64,000 bases of DNA from Lentisphaerota bacterium (GTDB lineage: Bacteria; Verrucomicrobiota; Lentisphaeria; Victivallales; Victivallaceae): positions 124,001 to 188,000 of the forward strand of contig SUWB01000001.1 of assembly GCA_015061745.1 (NCBI GenBank). The letters run 5' to 3'. This document shows, piece by piece, positions 43,400 to 53,509 of this stretch. Numbering within the stretch: position 1 is the stretch's first letter; each line of letters starts with the position of its first letter. The position numbers were made by a program, and so were the translations under genes. Below the pieces are notes generated by a model, which ran no database searches, was not told where the DNA came from, and worked only from the letters and a program-made list of their open reading frames with translations.

Positions 43400-45115
43400 T
43401 CAACAAAAGTCGAAACGGAACACTTTTGCTGTTTCCCGGGTATTGTCAAGAGCATCGATGACAAGTTTTATTTCTGAACACTCTTTCTCCACCGGGATCA
43501 CTGCAAAACGCTGATAATTGTTTTGATTTTCAAAGATCACTTCTCCGTCAATTTCCAGATGAAATCCTTTGACCAGAGCAGCAGGTGGTGCGTAAACTGC
43601 GGGAATAAGAGTATAGTTTGAAACCATATTCAAGTGATCCCTGCTCAAGTCTGAGTCAAAAACAATTCTGATCTCTTTGACAAACTGTCTGGAAGAAAGG
43701 GTGTAGTTTGCAAAACTTCCTTTCCGGCATTCCCAGGCGTTTGTTTCTGTACCAAGCTGGCGGTCGAGGCCGTTCCGCAACTTTTCGGCCTCTCCTTCCG
43801 AACTCTGCAAAGAAGCATTTTTGCAAATTTCTGAAATGTTCCGTTTGAACCCGGGAAGATAGCAGTCATCATCCAAAAGAGTCTGCTGAATGGCTTTTGT
43901 ATATTTTTCCGCCGCTTCCCGGTTGGAAGCACATTTATTGGCAATCGCGTGGAATACCGTTGTCCCCACCGCCTGTCCCAAAAGAGCACAGGTAGCCATA
44001 ACACGGGAGGAACTCAAGGCCACGTGAGTGGTGCTGATATTGCGCCCGGCACAGAAAAGATTACTGATATCTGCTGAATACAGAGAACGCAAGGGTATGG
44101 TATAGGGCTGTTTGAGTTTGATACAGAGATTTGGAGGACCTGTGTATTCAAAGCCGTCCGGGTGGTGGTCATCGACGGGCCACCCGCCGTAGGCGACAGC
44201 ATCGTCAAAAATGGTTCCGTCGAGAATATCCTTTTCACTCAGGATGTAATCCCCTGCATAACGGCGGCTCTCTCTCTTGCCGGGAAGAAATCCCACCCAG
44301 TCAAGAATCCAGTTGTCAAGACCGTGATCTCCGTGATTTTTCAGATGATCCCAGAGGCCGAAAGCGATTTTCAAAAGTTCGTCCCGAATTTCCTCTGTAT
44401 CCCGGATCGTGTCCCGGTTGCCCCCCAGTTCAAGATACCAGAAGTTCTGAGATTTGCACATTTTATACCCCCGGGGAGGCAGGGAGTTATCATCAGGATA
44501 AACCTTTGCCCAGGCAGGAGGGATGAATTTCTTGGGGGAATCAGTTTCCCTTGCCTGCAGAATGCAGCTCAGCCCCATTGTTTTTCCGTCAGGGGTATCC
44601 TGAGCCAGAGATTCATTAAATTCGGACTTGTCTTCCCGTCCCCAGCGGACCCGGGCACCGGTAAGCGGAGCAAGAATACTGTCTCCGGAGCAATCAGCAA
44701 AAAACTCTGCTGTCACTTCGTGAAAGGTTTGGGTGGTCTGCTGATAGCCTTTAACAGATTTTATGCGGTTGTTTTCGCAAACAGCTTCCTGACAGGAACA
44801 GTTCAAAAGCAAAGTAAGATTTTCCTGAAAACGGACCTTTTCATAAAGAATACTGTCCCAGACAGAATAGCAGGGCGTTGTATTGCGGTAGAGATTTTCA
44901 AGCCGTAATTCCTCAATAAGTCCTGTTTCGATCACTCCGGGAGTTCCGCAGACCCACATTCTCACTTCGCTTGAGGCATTGCCGCCTAAAACCGGTCTCT
45001 CGTGCATCAGCAGTGTTTTGATACCGTGCCGTGCGGCGGCAATGGCGGCGCACATTCCGGCAAGACCTCCGCCGACAACACAGAACTGGACTTGATGTTT
45101 GATGATGTCAAGCAT
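43400..45115 (-). CDS. FAD-dependent oxidoreductase (FAD_oxidored/PF12831 type)
   Basis: A 571-residue flavoprotein. The dinucleotide-binding motif is FCVVGGGLAGMCAAIAAARHG (about residues 11-31), followed by HERPVLGGNASSEVRMWVCG, which is characteristic of the PF12831 group. ADCSGDSILAPLTGARVRWG and LFCAGRNISTTHVALSSSRVMATCALLGQAVGT complete the FAD fold. The last 140 residues are a beta-rich appendix, possibly carbohydrate-binding. ATG 45115 follows an AAGAGGG site; an upstream ATG at 45157 would overlap the acetyltransferase gene. This family is expanded in glycan-degrading PVC and Bacteroidota bacteria; the reaction is unknown. Confidence 0.88.
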   Translation of the reverse strand: MLDIIKHQVQFCVVGGGLAGMCAAIAAARHGIKTLLMHERPVLGGNASSEVRMWVCGTPGVIETGLIEELRLENLYRNTTPCYSVWDSILYEKVRFQENLTLLLNCSCQEAVCENNRIKSVKGYQQTTQTFHEVTAEFFADCSGDSILAPLTGARVRWGREDKSEFNESLAQDTPDGKTMGLSCILQARETDSPKKFIPPAWAKVYPDDNSLPPRGYKMCKSQNFWYLELGGNRDTIRDTEEIRDELLKIAFGLWDHLKNHGDHGLDNWILDWVGFLPGKRESRRYAGDYILSEKDILDGTIFDDAVAYGGWPVDDHHPDGFEYTGPPNLCIKLKQPYTIPLRSLYSADISNLFCAGRNISTTHVALSSSRVMATCALLGQAVGTTVFHAIANKCASNREAAEKYTKAIQQTLLDDDCYLPGFKRNISEICKNASLQSSEGEAEKLRNGLDRQLGTETNAWECRKGSFANYTLSSRQFVKEIRIVFDSDLSRDHLNMVSNYTLIPAVYAPPAALVKGFHLEIDGEVIFENQNNYQRFAVIPVEKECSEIKLVIDALDNTRETAKVFRFDFC

Positions 45116-45129
45116 TTGCCCTCTTGTCC

Positions 45130-45777
45130 TTACTCTTTTTTGTCCTGTTCTGCCCACTGATACTTTTTACGGTCCTCCGGGGTGATTTTACGGATCACCC
45201 GTGCCGGATTTCCGGCAACCAGCGTATCAGGGGGCACATCACGGATAACAACAGATCCCGCCGCGACAACGGCGTTATCGCCGATCGTCACACCGCCGAT
45301 AATAGTGACTGAGCCGCCGATCCAAACATTGTTGCCCACTGTCACAGGGAAAGCATATTCCCAGCCGTCGATGCGGTCTTGCACATCCAAGGGGTGTCCT
45401 GCCGCCAGAATCGACACATTGGTAGCGATCCAGACATTATCTCCGAAACGGCAGTAATTGCCGTCCAGAACGATAAAGTTGTAATTGGCAAAGAAGTTTT
45501 CGCCGACTTCAATACGGAATCCGTAATCGCATTTGAATGGCGGCAGAATATTGCAATTTTTTCCGATCTTGCCAAAAATCTTTGCAAGGAAGTCCCGCCG
45601 TTCCTGCACCTGAGAGGGGCGGAACTGATTGTATTCATAAATAGCATCCTGGATCTTGAAGCGGTAATCAGCCATTTCTGTGGTTGTATTAGGATTGTAA
45701 AGCAGTCCTGCTTCTGCTTTTTCCTGCTCAGTCATTCCTCCCGGAACCGGTTTGCAAAGAACGGGTCTGTCTTTCAT
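45130..45777 (-). CDS. Sugar O-acetyltransferase, maltose/galactoside acetyltransferase-like
   Basis: A 215-residue left-handed beta-helix acetyltransferase. The N-terminal Mac domain has AEAGLLYNPNTTTEMADYRFK. Hexapeptide repeats follow from about residue 75 (NFFANYNFIVLDGNYCRFGDNVWIA), with the catalytic histidine in ILAAGHPLDVQ and the late IGDNAVVAAGSVVIRDVPPD-type end. It transfers acetyl from acetyl-CoA to a sugar hydroxyl. The frame opens at 45843, but ATG 45777 after GAAAGGAA gives the normal N-terminus. It is followed 14 bp later by the FAD oxidoreductase gene. Confidence 0.92.
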   Translation of the reverse strand: MKDRPVLCKPVPGGMTEQEKAEAGLLYNPNTTTEMADYRFKIQDAIYEYNQFRPSQVQERRDFLAKIFGKIGKNCNILPPFKCDYGFRIEVGENFFANYNFIVLDGNYCRFGDNVWIATNVSILAAGHPLDVQDRIDGWEYAFPVTVGNNVWIGGSVTIIGGVTIGDNAVVAAGSVVIRDVPPDTLVAGNPARVIRKITPEDRKKYQWAEQDKKE

Positions 45778-45846
45778 CGTTATTTTCCTTTCAAGATTCA
45801 ACAGCAAAATTTTTATTTCTGCTGCAATATTCATTAGAAACAATAT

Positions 45847-46839
45847 TTACAACGGCTTACCAATGCGTGCAAAGGCAGAAACAAGAATAGTACGGATCAT
45901 TTCTTTATAATCAGCTTCCGGATTTTCCTGAGGATGATAAAGGGAGAAAATCTGGGGGCTCCAGCTTTTTACCGGCTTCAGCCCGGGAATCCCGTTGACT
46001 TCAATAATACGCAGACGACCGTCACTGCCCACACGCATATCAGCACGGACGTGGTCCATACACTTCAAAGCCTCAGTGGCCTTGCGGCACAACTCAACAG
46101 CTTCGTCAAAGTGTTCATCAGGGATCGAGACCTTGGTCAAACCGACACCCCGCAAATCACTGCGCAATATACGGAACTTTCCGTAATGTGTTTCATCCAC
46201 AGTAACTTTTCCGGGCAATATTTCCTGATGAGCACCGTTCCCCAGCATCAAAACCGTGTATTCATCACCGGGCAGATACTCTTCGATCAAAGCCCCCTGC
46301 CCCAATTCAGAATGGACCCAAGCCACCTGTGCTTCAAGTTCGGTCCGGTCTTTAACCACACTGCGGTCAGAGATTCCCACAGAACGGGATTCTCCATTGG
46401 GTTTTACAAAGGCGGGGAAAGGGATATTTTCCGGGATACTCTCCCCGGGATTGACCAAAGCGTGAAATGGAACTGCAACACCGGCTTTTGCCATAATTTC
46501 GTGAGTAACAAATTTCAGGATCAGATCCTTCATTGTCTGAGCACTGGAACCGATGTAGGGCATATTACGGACATCCAGCAAATCAGAGATCCACTCGGCA
46601 TCATCAGGAATCCCCACAATATCCTCCCGTTCAGAGAGGTAATAAAGCGAACTCCAAACCAGATCGCAGCTTGCTTTGTCCATAACATCGTCAAATTCTT
46701 TACGGTTGTTGACATAAGCAATGGAACACTTGACACCCAAAGCATTGATCGTATCGTTGAGCACCTCTGTTACAGCCATATTTCCCCAGCCCTGGGCATC
46801 ACCTCCGGGACCAGTCAGCAATAAAACTTCACGTCTCAT
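45847..46839 (-). CDS. D-alanine-D-alanine ligase-like ATP-grasp protein
   Basis: A 330-residue ATP-grasp enzyme. The N-terminal domain (REVLLLTGPGGDAQGWGNMAV) is followed by the ATP-grasp core with FPAFVKPNGESRSVGI (ATP lysine), LIEEYLPGDEYTV, and the Mg-binding end HVRADMRVGSDGRLRIIEVNGIPGLKP. Canonical Ddl usually reads EVNTxPGxT at that end, so this may be a paralogue ligating another amino-acid or peptide substrate. ATG 46839 with AGGAG 6 bp upstream is the start; the open frame continues upstream into the pgk terminator. The next gene starts 69 bp downstream. Confidence 0.8.
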   Translation of the reverse strand: MRREVLLLTGPGGDAQGWGNMAVTEVLNDTINALGVKCSIAYVNNRKEFDDVMDKASCDLVWSSLYYLSEREDIVGIPDDAEWISDLLDVRNMPYIGSSAQTMKDLILKFVTHEIMAKAGVAVPFHALVNPGESIPENIPFPAFVKPNGESRSVGISDRSVVKDRTELEAQVAWVHSELGQGALIEEYLPGDEYTVLMLGNGAHQEILPGKVTVDETHYGKFRILRSDLRGVGLTKVSIPDEHFDEAVELCRKATEALKCMDHVRADMRVGSDGRLRIIEVNGIPGLKPVKSWSPQIFSLYHPQENPEADYKEMIRTILVSAFARIGKPL

Positions 46840-46855
46840 AAAAAACTCCTGAAAA

Positions 46856-46886
46856 GATAAAAATGCGGAAAGGATAGCCCTTTCCG
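46856..46886 (-). terminator. Terminator of pgk
   Basis: Stem AAATGCGGAAAGG with CCTTTCCGCATTT around a short ATAGC loop near 46861-46891; on the minus strand it is followed by a T tract. Confidence 0.75.
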
Positions 46887-46915
46887 CATTTTCAATATTC
46901 CTCTTTGCGAGGGAA

Positions 46916-48166
46916 TTACTTGTCGGTGAGAGCAGCCACGCCGGGGAGCTCTTTGCCTTCCAGGAATTCCAGAGAGGCACCGCCGCCGGTTGAAATGTGG
47001 CTCATCTGAGCGGCCATACCGCTCTTATTGACAGCAGCGACACTGTCACCGCCGCCGATAATGGAAACACCGCCGTTGGCTTTGACTTCAGCGACAGCAG
47101 CGCAGACGCCCATAGTACCGTTGGCAAATTTTTCCATTTCAAAGCAGCCCATAGGACCGTTCCAGACAACAGTCTTGGCACCCTTGATGGCATCAGCATA
47201 GAGCTTGACAGTTTCGGGACCGATATCAAGGCCCATCCAGTCGGCAGGAACTGCGGCGACGGTCTGGGTATTGGCTTCGGGATCAAACTTGTCAGCAGCG
47301 ATATTATCCACAGGGAGCAGCAGTTTGACGCCGCGTTTTTCGGCATCAGCGATCATTTCTTTGGCATAGTCGATCTGGTCTTCTTCGCAGAGAGACTTAC
47401 CGATTTCCATACCTTTGGCCTTGAGGAAGGTATAAGCCATACCGCCGCCGATAATCAGAGTATCAACTTTGGTCAGCAGATTGCGGACAACAGCCAGCTT
47501 ATCAGAAACTTTGGCACCGCCGAGGATGGCAACAAAGGGACGGACAGGATTGTTCACAGCATTGCCGAGGAAAGCGATTTCCTTTTCCATAAGGAATCCG
47601 GCAACAGAGATGGGCATATATTTGGCAATGACAGCGGTGGAAGCGTGAGCACGGTGGGCAGTTCCGAAAGCGTCATTACAGAAAATATCACCATAGGAAG
47701 CAAGTTTCTTGGCGAGAATCTGCTGTTTTTCTTTCAGTTCAGCTTTGCGGGCCTTGAAAGCGGCATCGTCTTCGCCTTCTTTCTGCTTGGCTTTTGCCTG
47801 TTCTTCTTTGTAGTAACGGGTATTTTCGAGCATAACGATGTCACCGGCCTTCATTGCGGCAACAGCAGCATCGGCAGCGGCACAATCATCAACAAAGATC
47901 ACAGGTCTGGCAAGGAGCTTTTCAAGATAAGCGGCAACGGGTTTCAGAGTGGTATCGGCGGTGATGCCTTTTTCATCGGGACGGCCGAGGTGGCTCATCA
48001 GCACGAGGCTTCCGCCCTGTTCGAGAACATATTTGATGGAGGGCAGAGCACCCTGCACACGGGTATCATCTTTGATGACGCCTTCTTTGATGGGCACGTT
48101 GAAGTCAACGCGCATAACAACTTTCTTACCCTTGAGATCGACGTCACGGAGAGTCAGTTTGTTCAT
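46916..48166 (-). CDS. pgk: Phosphoglycerate kinase
   Basis: A 416-residue glycolytic enzyme transferring phosphate from 1,3-bisphosphoglycerate to ADP. The signature [14 protein letters not shown] (about residues 16-29) is present, as are [10 protein letters not shown] for substrate binding and the C-terminal nucleotide loop with [15 protein letters not shown]. It carries a charged insertion ([29 protein letters not shown], about 120-150), somewhat longer than usual. It lies downstream of gap with a hairpin between, so gap transcripts probably read through in part. Confidence 0.97.
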   Translation of the reverse strand: MNKLTLRDVDLKGKKVVMRVDFNVPIKEGVIKDDTRVQGALPSIKYVLEQGGSLVLMSHLGRPDEKGITADTTLKPVAAYLEKLLARPVIFVDDCAAADAAVAAMKAGDIVMLENTRYYKEEQAKAKQKEGEDDAAFKARKAELKEKQQILAKKLASYGDIFCNDAFGTAHRAHASTAVIAKYMPISVAGFLMEKEIAFLGNAVNNPVRPFVAILGGAKVSDKLAVVRNLLTKVDTLIIGGGMAYTFLKAKGMEIGKSLCEEDQIDYAKEMIADAEKRGVKLLLPVDNIAADKFDPEANTQTVAAVPADWMGLDIGPETVKLYADAIKGAKTVVWNGPMGCFEMEKFANGTMGVCAAVAEVKANGGVSIIGGGDSVAAVNKSGMAAQMSHISTGGGASLEFLEGKELPGVAALTDK

Positions 48167-48209
48167 AATTCTTTACCTCATTTGTATTGGAAGTTAATTG
48201 CAAACTAAC

Positions 48210-48242
48210 AAAAAAGGCGGAACATTTCTGCCCGCCTTTTTT
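48210..48242 (-). terminator. Hairpin between gap and pgk
   Basis: AAAAAAGGCGG (48210-48220) pairs with CCGCCTTTTTT (48232-48242); on the minus strand a T run follows the stem. It may attenuate pgk expression relative to gap. Confidence 0.8.
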
Positions 48243-48263
48243 GAGGGATAACCCTTGAAGTCA

Positions 48264-49307
<1,044 letters not shown>

Positions 49308-49334
49308 TCAATTCCACCTCTTAAACCTTTGTAT

Positions 49335-49363
49335 AATATACAGCCTTTTCTGAAAAAAGTCAA
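49335..49363 (-). promoter_or_regulatory. Promoter of gap
   Basis: On the minus strand TTGACT (49363-49358), 17-bp spacer, TATATT (49340-49335). Confidence 0.85.
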
Positions 49364-49429
49364 GCTCTTTCAGATATTTTTTTATCCACCTTGCTGATTT
49401 TTTCGATTTTCGCTTCAGAAAACAGCGAT

Positions 49430-50551
49430 TCAAAAAGTGATCACATCGCTTGAACCGCAGCAATGTGTTGCGATATCTTCTTCATCATAAGCAGAAAAAT
49501 AACACTGAAAAATCTTTTCCGGCAGCTGAGCCTGAAGTATTCCGTTATTGAAATCGACTTCTTGTGCTTCCCATTTGCGTTCCCGCCAGTCAGAAACATC
49601 CCGGTCGCAAGTGTAGTTGAAAAAGCATTTTTTTATTCCTTTGCCGCACTCAGTCACCCGTGCCTCAATTTTTCCGTCCCGGCAGATGCAATCACTGATT
49701 ACGGGCAGATTCACTCCGTCTTTAAGGATAAAATCTGCGTATCTCCGGCAGATTTCAAAAGAAAACCCGCAATGTCCGTGACAAAGGTCGTTGATCATAC
49801 TCCGGTTGCCCAGCATCGCACCGCAGGCTGTGAAGCCGGCTTGAAGTTCCAGAGGAGTCCCCGCCACATCATTTGTACCTGTCACATAATACAAAGGAGC
49901 TTTTGCTGCGTGAAGAAATCTGCCGTTGATAAAAGAATCATCTTCTTTGCGGTCGCCGAGATAGATTTGAATAAACCCTTTGAACCGGGGATCAACAGCT
50001 GCGATCATCGCACCGTACCAACTGCCCCAGGAAACACCGGCATAAGCGGTCCTATCAGGGGCGACTTCAGGCAGAGACAGCAAAAGGGAGTGAGCAAGGA
50101 TCAGATTGCTGACATTGGCAATATGAGCTTCAACATCTTCTTTTGAGTGAGTTCTTTCGTCCTTTACGGGTTCTCTTTTCCAGAGGTCGGTGGGTTTTCC
50201 GTAACTTTGTTCCAACGGACGGTTGCCATACCAGTCAGGCACGATAACGGCATATCCGTATGACATCCAGAGTTCAGCCACCCAGGCAAGAGCTGTTCCG
50301 CCGCCGCCGTGGACAAGGACAATTCCGGGAAATCCTCCGGCAGGAACAGGCCCGGAGGGGATGCCGATATAAGCAAACATCTGTGTCGGCTTGCCTTTTT
50401 CGGCAACGCCGTCCAGAATAACGGCCCGCAGCCCGGGATAGTGACTTTCCGAAACTTCATCCTCCCTGTACCGGGGAGGATTTTTCAACGTTTCAAAGTT
50501 CCAATATTTTTCTGCGGAATCATTACCGCTGTATCCCGTATCAATTGTCAT
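49430..50551 (-). CDS. Alpha/beta hydrolase, acetyl-xylan-esterase/dienelactone-hydrolase-like
   Basis: A 373-residue hydrolase. The oxyanion motif lies in GIVLVHGGGGTALAW (about residues 78-92), the nucleophile is in AYAGVSWGSWYG (Ser near 174), and the catalytic Asp and His are probably in the VTGTNDVAG and DLCHGHCGF segments. A C-terminal beta domain of about 85 residues follows. No signal peptide. It begins 15 bp after cca and is the last gene of the apparent nth operon. Removal of acyl groups from imported sugars is plausible. Confidence 0.85.
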   Translation of the reverse strand: MTIDTGYSGNDSAEKYWNFETLKNPPRYREDEVSESHYPGLRAVILDGVAEKGKPTQMFAYIGIPSGPVPAGGFPGIVLVHGGGGTALAWVAELWMSYGYAVIVPDWYGNRPLEQSYGKPTDLWKREPVKDERTHSKEDVEAHIANVSNLILAHSLLLSLPEVAPDRTAYAGVSWGSWYGAMIAAVDPRFKGFIQIYLGDRKEDDSFINGRFLHAAKAPLYYVTGTNDVAGTPLELQAGFTACGAMLGNRSMINDLCHGHCGFSFEICRRYADFILKDGVNLPVISDCICRDGKIEARVTECGKGIKKCFFNYTCDRDVSDWRERKWEAQEVDFNNGILQAQLPEKIFQCYFSAYDEEDIATHCCGSSDVITF

Positions 50552-50566
50552 CTTTCGTCCTGTATA

Positions 50567-51814
50567 TTATTTTTCAGCAAGCAAATTTTTCAAATAAACC
50601 TTGCCTTCTTCAAGAGTTGCAAACACCCCGTCCAGCTGGGCTTCAAAACATTTTTTCATCAAGATTCCCAGCTCAGGTCCCGGAGCTATTCCAAGTTCGA
50701 TGCCGTGTCTCCCGGTCAAAAGGGGTTCAGGCGGAGCGGAAAAGAGCTGTTTTTCTTTGGCAATTTCGGCAATTTTTTGTGCATCTTCCCCTTTTTCCGC
50801 CCCCCGGAGCAGGAGACAAAAAAGTTCAACCCCTTTTAATTTCAGAGAAAGACGGCTCACCCTGGAAAAATCCCACAGCGTTTTTTCATTCAAAAGAGGC
50901 TCAAACTCCTCTGCGTGAGCAAGAACTTTTCCAATCATTTCAGTTCTGTTCCACAGACGGCGAAAGAAATTTTCCCTGTCTGCCATACAAGCAGCCAAAG
51001 CACTTCCCATCAGAACAAGATCTTTCTGCCGGTCGCCGGTTCTGAGTTTGGCACATTCATCAAGCAGCCCAAGAGTCTGCTGCAAAGACTCCTGCGAAAG
51101 AGATTCCAATTCGGGATAAAAGCGTATCCACTTGCACTGCTGCAAAAATCTGATCCCTGCCGAAGGGGATTCGCCTTGCAGCAGCAGTTTTTCCCATTCT
51201 GTTCCGATACGTTCCACGGCAAGCTCATTCTGATCGAGCGTTGAACATAATGCAACGGTTTCCGGAGCAAAGGAAAAATTCATCCGGGAGGCAAACTGCA
51301 TTCCACGGAGAACCCGCAGAGGGTCTTCTGAAAAATGGGAACTGACGTGGCGCAGTATTTTCAGTTCCAGATCCCTGACACCGCAGTGAGGGTCGATCAG
51401 TTCACACTTCAAGGGATCATACATAATGGCATTGACAGTAAAATCCCTTCTGGCAGCCGCATCGGCAAAACTCAAACCGGGATCGACTTCCACCAGAAAT
51501 CCCCGGTGTCCGGCTCCTGTTTTATTTTCCCGGCGGGGCAGAGAAATATCAAGTTCAAGGTGCTTGACTTTGATGACGCCGAAACTCATTCCGACGGCGT
51601 CCACTTCGCAGACACTCTGCAATAAATCCAACACCTTTTGAGTACTTAAATTGTGTACTTCAAGATCAAGGTCTTTGACCGGTCTGTTCAAAAGGGCATC
51701 ACGGACAGCACCGCCCACCAGCAAAGCCCGTCCGCCGGCGGCATTAAAAAGTCCGGCAAGTTCCAATACTTTCTGATAGAGTTTGCCGGAACGTTCTGAC
51801 TCAAAAAGTCTCAT
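50567..51814 (-). CDS. cca: CCA tRNA nucleotidyltransferase/poly(A) polymerase family protein
   Basis: A 415-residue class II nucleotidyltransferase. The head has ALLVGGAVRDALLNRPVKDLDLEVHNL (about residues 34-60), with the GG motif and the metal-binding DLD. Further motifs are RRDFTVNAIMYDP and DPLRVLRGMQFASRMNF. It adds or repairs the 3' CCA of tRNAs, needed where tRNA genes lack it. The poly(A)-polymerase alternative is less likely at this size without an extended basic tail. Its ATG overlaps the stop of the secreted-protein gene by 4 bp. Confidence 0.9.
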   Translation of the reverse strand: MRLFESERSGKLYQKVLELAGLFNAAGGRALLVGGAVRDALLNRPVKDLDLEVHNLSTQKVLDLLQSVCEVDAVGMSFGVIKVKHLELDISLPRRENKTGAGHRGFLVEVDPGLSFADAAARRDFTVNAIMYDPLKCELIDPHCGVRDLELKILRHVSSHFSEDPLRVLRGMQFASRMNFSFAPETVALCSTLDQNELAVERIGTEWEKLLLQGESPSAGIRFLQQCKWIRFYPELESLSQESLQQTLGLLDECAKLRTGDRQKDLVLMGSALAACMADRENFFRRLWNRTEMIGKVLAHAEEFEPLLNEKTLWDFSRVSRLSLKLKGVELFCLLLRGAEKGEDAQKIAEIAKEKQLFSAPPEPLLTGRHGIELGIAPGPELGILMKKCFEAQLDGVFATLEEGKVYLKNLLAEK

Positions 51815-52611
51815 TTCACCTCAGAGACAGAAAGATTGCGGACCTCGACATCAGCTTTACCCGTTCCGGGGAAAATGATGACCCCGGCCTGAGCAGTCCC
51901 CACCCGCCAGGAAGAAGTGAATCCGGGCAAACCTTCACGCAGAATGCCCTGGATCGTACAGGAAATTTTTTTCCATTCTTTTCCGGGTCTGATCAGCCCC
52001 GCAACATAACGGTAAGCCGCTCCGTCGCGATGATTACGCACGGCAGTCCCCGCGGGATAATCCCTGGTAACAGGTACCCTGAGAGTTACTTCCCAGCAAT
52101 TTTCACTCTTTTTGAGACCGGTCAGGCGGAAACACGCCATATTGGGCAAATCAGAAAGATCTTTCTTTGTCCCAAAAGCGATCGCACCATATTTCAGGCT
52201 CCATTTTGAACAATCTTTGACCTTAACGACCTTATCTCCCTTTTTGACAGGAGCAGCCAATACTGAATCTGTTCCAAGTACAACATTCTGACTTTCACAG
52301 GAAATAATCCTGCCCTTGCTGTCATAGCAAACAGGAGCAACATAAAATCTGCAACTGTTTTCAGCACCGGAAACAAGACGGTGTTCAAAAGAGAGCAGAT
52401 ATTTTTTCTTCGGATCGATCGCCAACTTTTTTTTGGTGATCAGATGAATATATCCCGTTCCATTGGAAAATCCGACTCCTCCGGGAATATTCTTGACTTT
52501 GGCAATTGATCCGGAAAAATCCTCTTTTCCTTTGACCACAAGACTTGTCTCAGCACTCCGGAGTGCTCCGCACAGGCTCACAACAGCAAGAATGGCAATA
52601 AAAGTTCTCAT
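51811..52611 (-). CDS. Small secreted beta-sandwich protein, function unknown
   Basis: A 266-residue protein with a signal peptide (MRTFIAILAVVSLCGALRSAE). The mature part is beta-rich (YLLSFEHRLVSG, CRFYVAPVCYDSKGRII, WKKISCTIQGIL) and ends FPGTGKADVEVRNLSVSEVK, the layout of a carbohydrate-binding jelly-roll like those inside the giant secreted proteins at 6421 and 21494. It may be a free binding module. It overlaps cca by 4 bp. Confidence 0.7.
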   Translation of the reverse strand: MRTFIAILAVVSLCGALRSAETSLVVKGKEDFSGSIAKVKNIPGGVGFSNGTGYIHLITKKKLAIDPKKKYLLSFEHRLVSGAENSCRFYVAPVCYDSKGRIISCESQNVVLGTDSVLAAPVKKGDKVVKVKDCSKWSLKYGAIAFGTKKDLSDLPNMACFRLTGLKKSENCWEVTLRVPVTRDYPAGTAVRNHRDGAAYRYVAGLIRPGKEWKKISCTIQGILREGLPGFTSSWRVGTAQAGVIIFPGTGKADVEVRNLSVSEVK

Positions 52612-52639
52612 TTTTCATTTTTCCTTAATTATTTTTATT

Positions 52640-53509
52640 TCACACCCCTGAACCGTCAAATTCAGGGATATACACACTGTCCGCAGACTCTTTTTCCTGA
52701 ATAAATCCGTCTTCAATACCGGAATCTGTCATATAGTTGACAGCTCTTTCATACTCAGCATCACTGATCCGGCGGTCAAGCTCCGGGAACTCCCCTGCCC
52801 TGCCGTGGGGGATATATTGACGCATAAGACAGAAAACGATCTCGCCGGGATTGAAATTTGAAGCAACAAAATCTATCACCCCTTGAGTATTGCGCCACAT
52901 TCCGGGCAGCATCAAATGACGGATCATCACTCCTTTTGTCATCAATCCGTCAGAATCATACTCAACAGGCCCCGTCTGCCGGAACATTTCCAAAACAGCA
53001 GCCGAAGCTGCGGCAAAATAATCAGGGGCACTGCTGTATTTGGCTGCGACAGCATTGTCTGAATATTTGAAATCCGGCAGATAAATTTGAGCTTTTCCTT
53101 CCCAGCGTTGCAGATTTTCCAGTGATTCATATCCGTTGGTATTGCACACAACAGGAACCGGCAGAGGCTCTGCCAATGTACGCAATATCTGTTCACTGTA
53201 ATGCATAGGGGTCACAAGGTCGATATTGTGAGCCCCCTGAGCGATCAGTTCAAGATAGATCTCACGCAGTCTTTTTTCTGAGACGGGCTTTCCTTGAAAT
53301 TTGCTGCTGATCTCGTAATTCTGGCAATAGACACAACGCAGATTGCACCCGGAAAAAAAGACAGTTCCCGCCCCCCTTGTACCGCTGATACAGGGTTCTT
53401 CCCAAAAGTGGAGTCCGGCCCGGGAAATGATGATATCGTCTCCCGCTCCGCAGAAACCGCCGGGGCGGGAAACGGCACACTTCCGGGGACAGTTGATACA
53501 AGTACTCAT
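52640..53509 (-). CDS. Radical SAM protein, PflA-like
   Basis: A 289-residue enzyme with the radical SAM cluster motif CNLRCVYC (Cys55, 59, 62) in FFSGCNLRCVYCQNYE. It is preceded by an N-terminal cysteine set (Cys4, 7, 11 and 20) that could hold zinc or a second cluster. It resembles uncharacterised relatives of pyruvate-formate-lyase activases in which the N-terminal CxxCxxxC is typical. Generates a 5'-deoxyadenosyl radical; target unknown. Its start overlaps the DUF4432 gene stop by 4 bp. Confidence 0.85.
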   Translation of the reverse strand: MSTCINCPRKCAVSRPGGFCGAGDDIIISRAGLHFWEEPCISGTRGAGTVFFSGCNLRCVYCQNYEISSKFQGKPVSEKRLREIYLELIAQGAHNIDLVTPMHYSEQILRTLAEPLPVPVVCNTNGYESLENLQRWEGKAQIYLPDFKYSDNAVAAKYSSAPDYFAAASAAVLEMFRQTGPVEYDSDGLMTKGVMIRHLMLPGMWRNTQGVIDFVASNFNPGEIVFCLMRQYIPHGRAGEFPELDRRISDAEYERAVNYMTDSGIEDGFIQEKESADSVYIPEFDGSGV

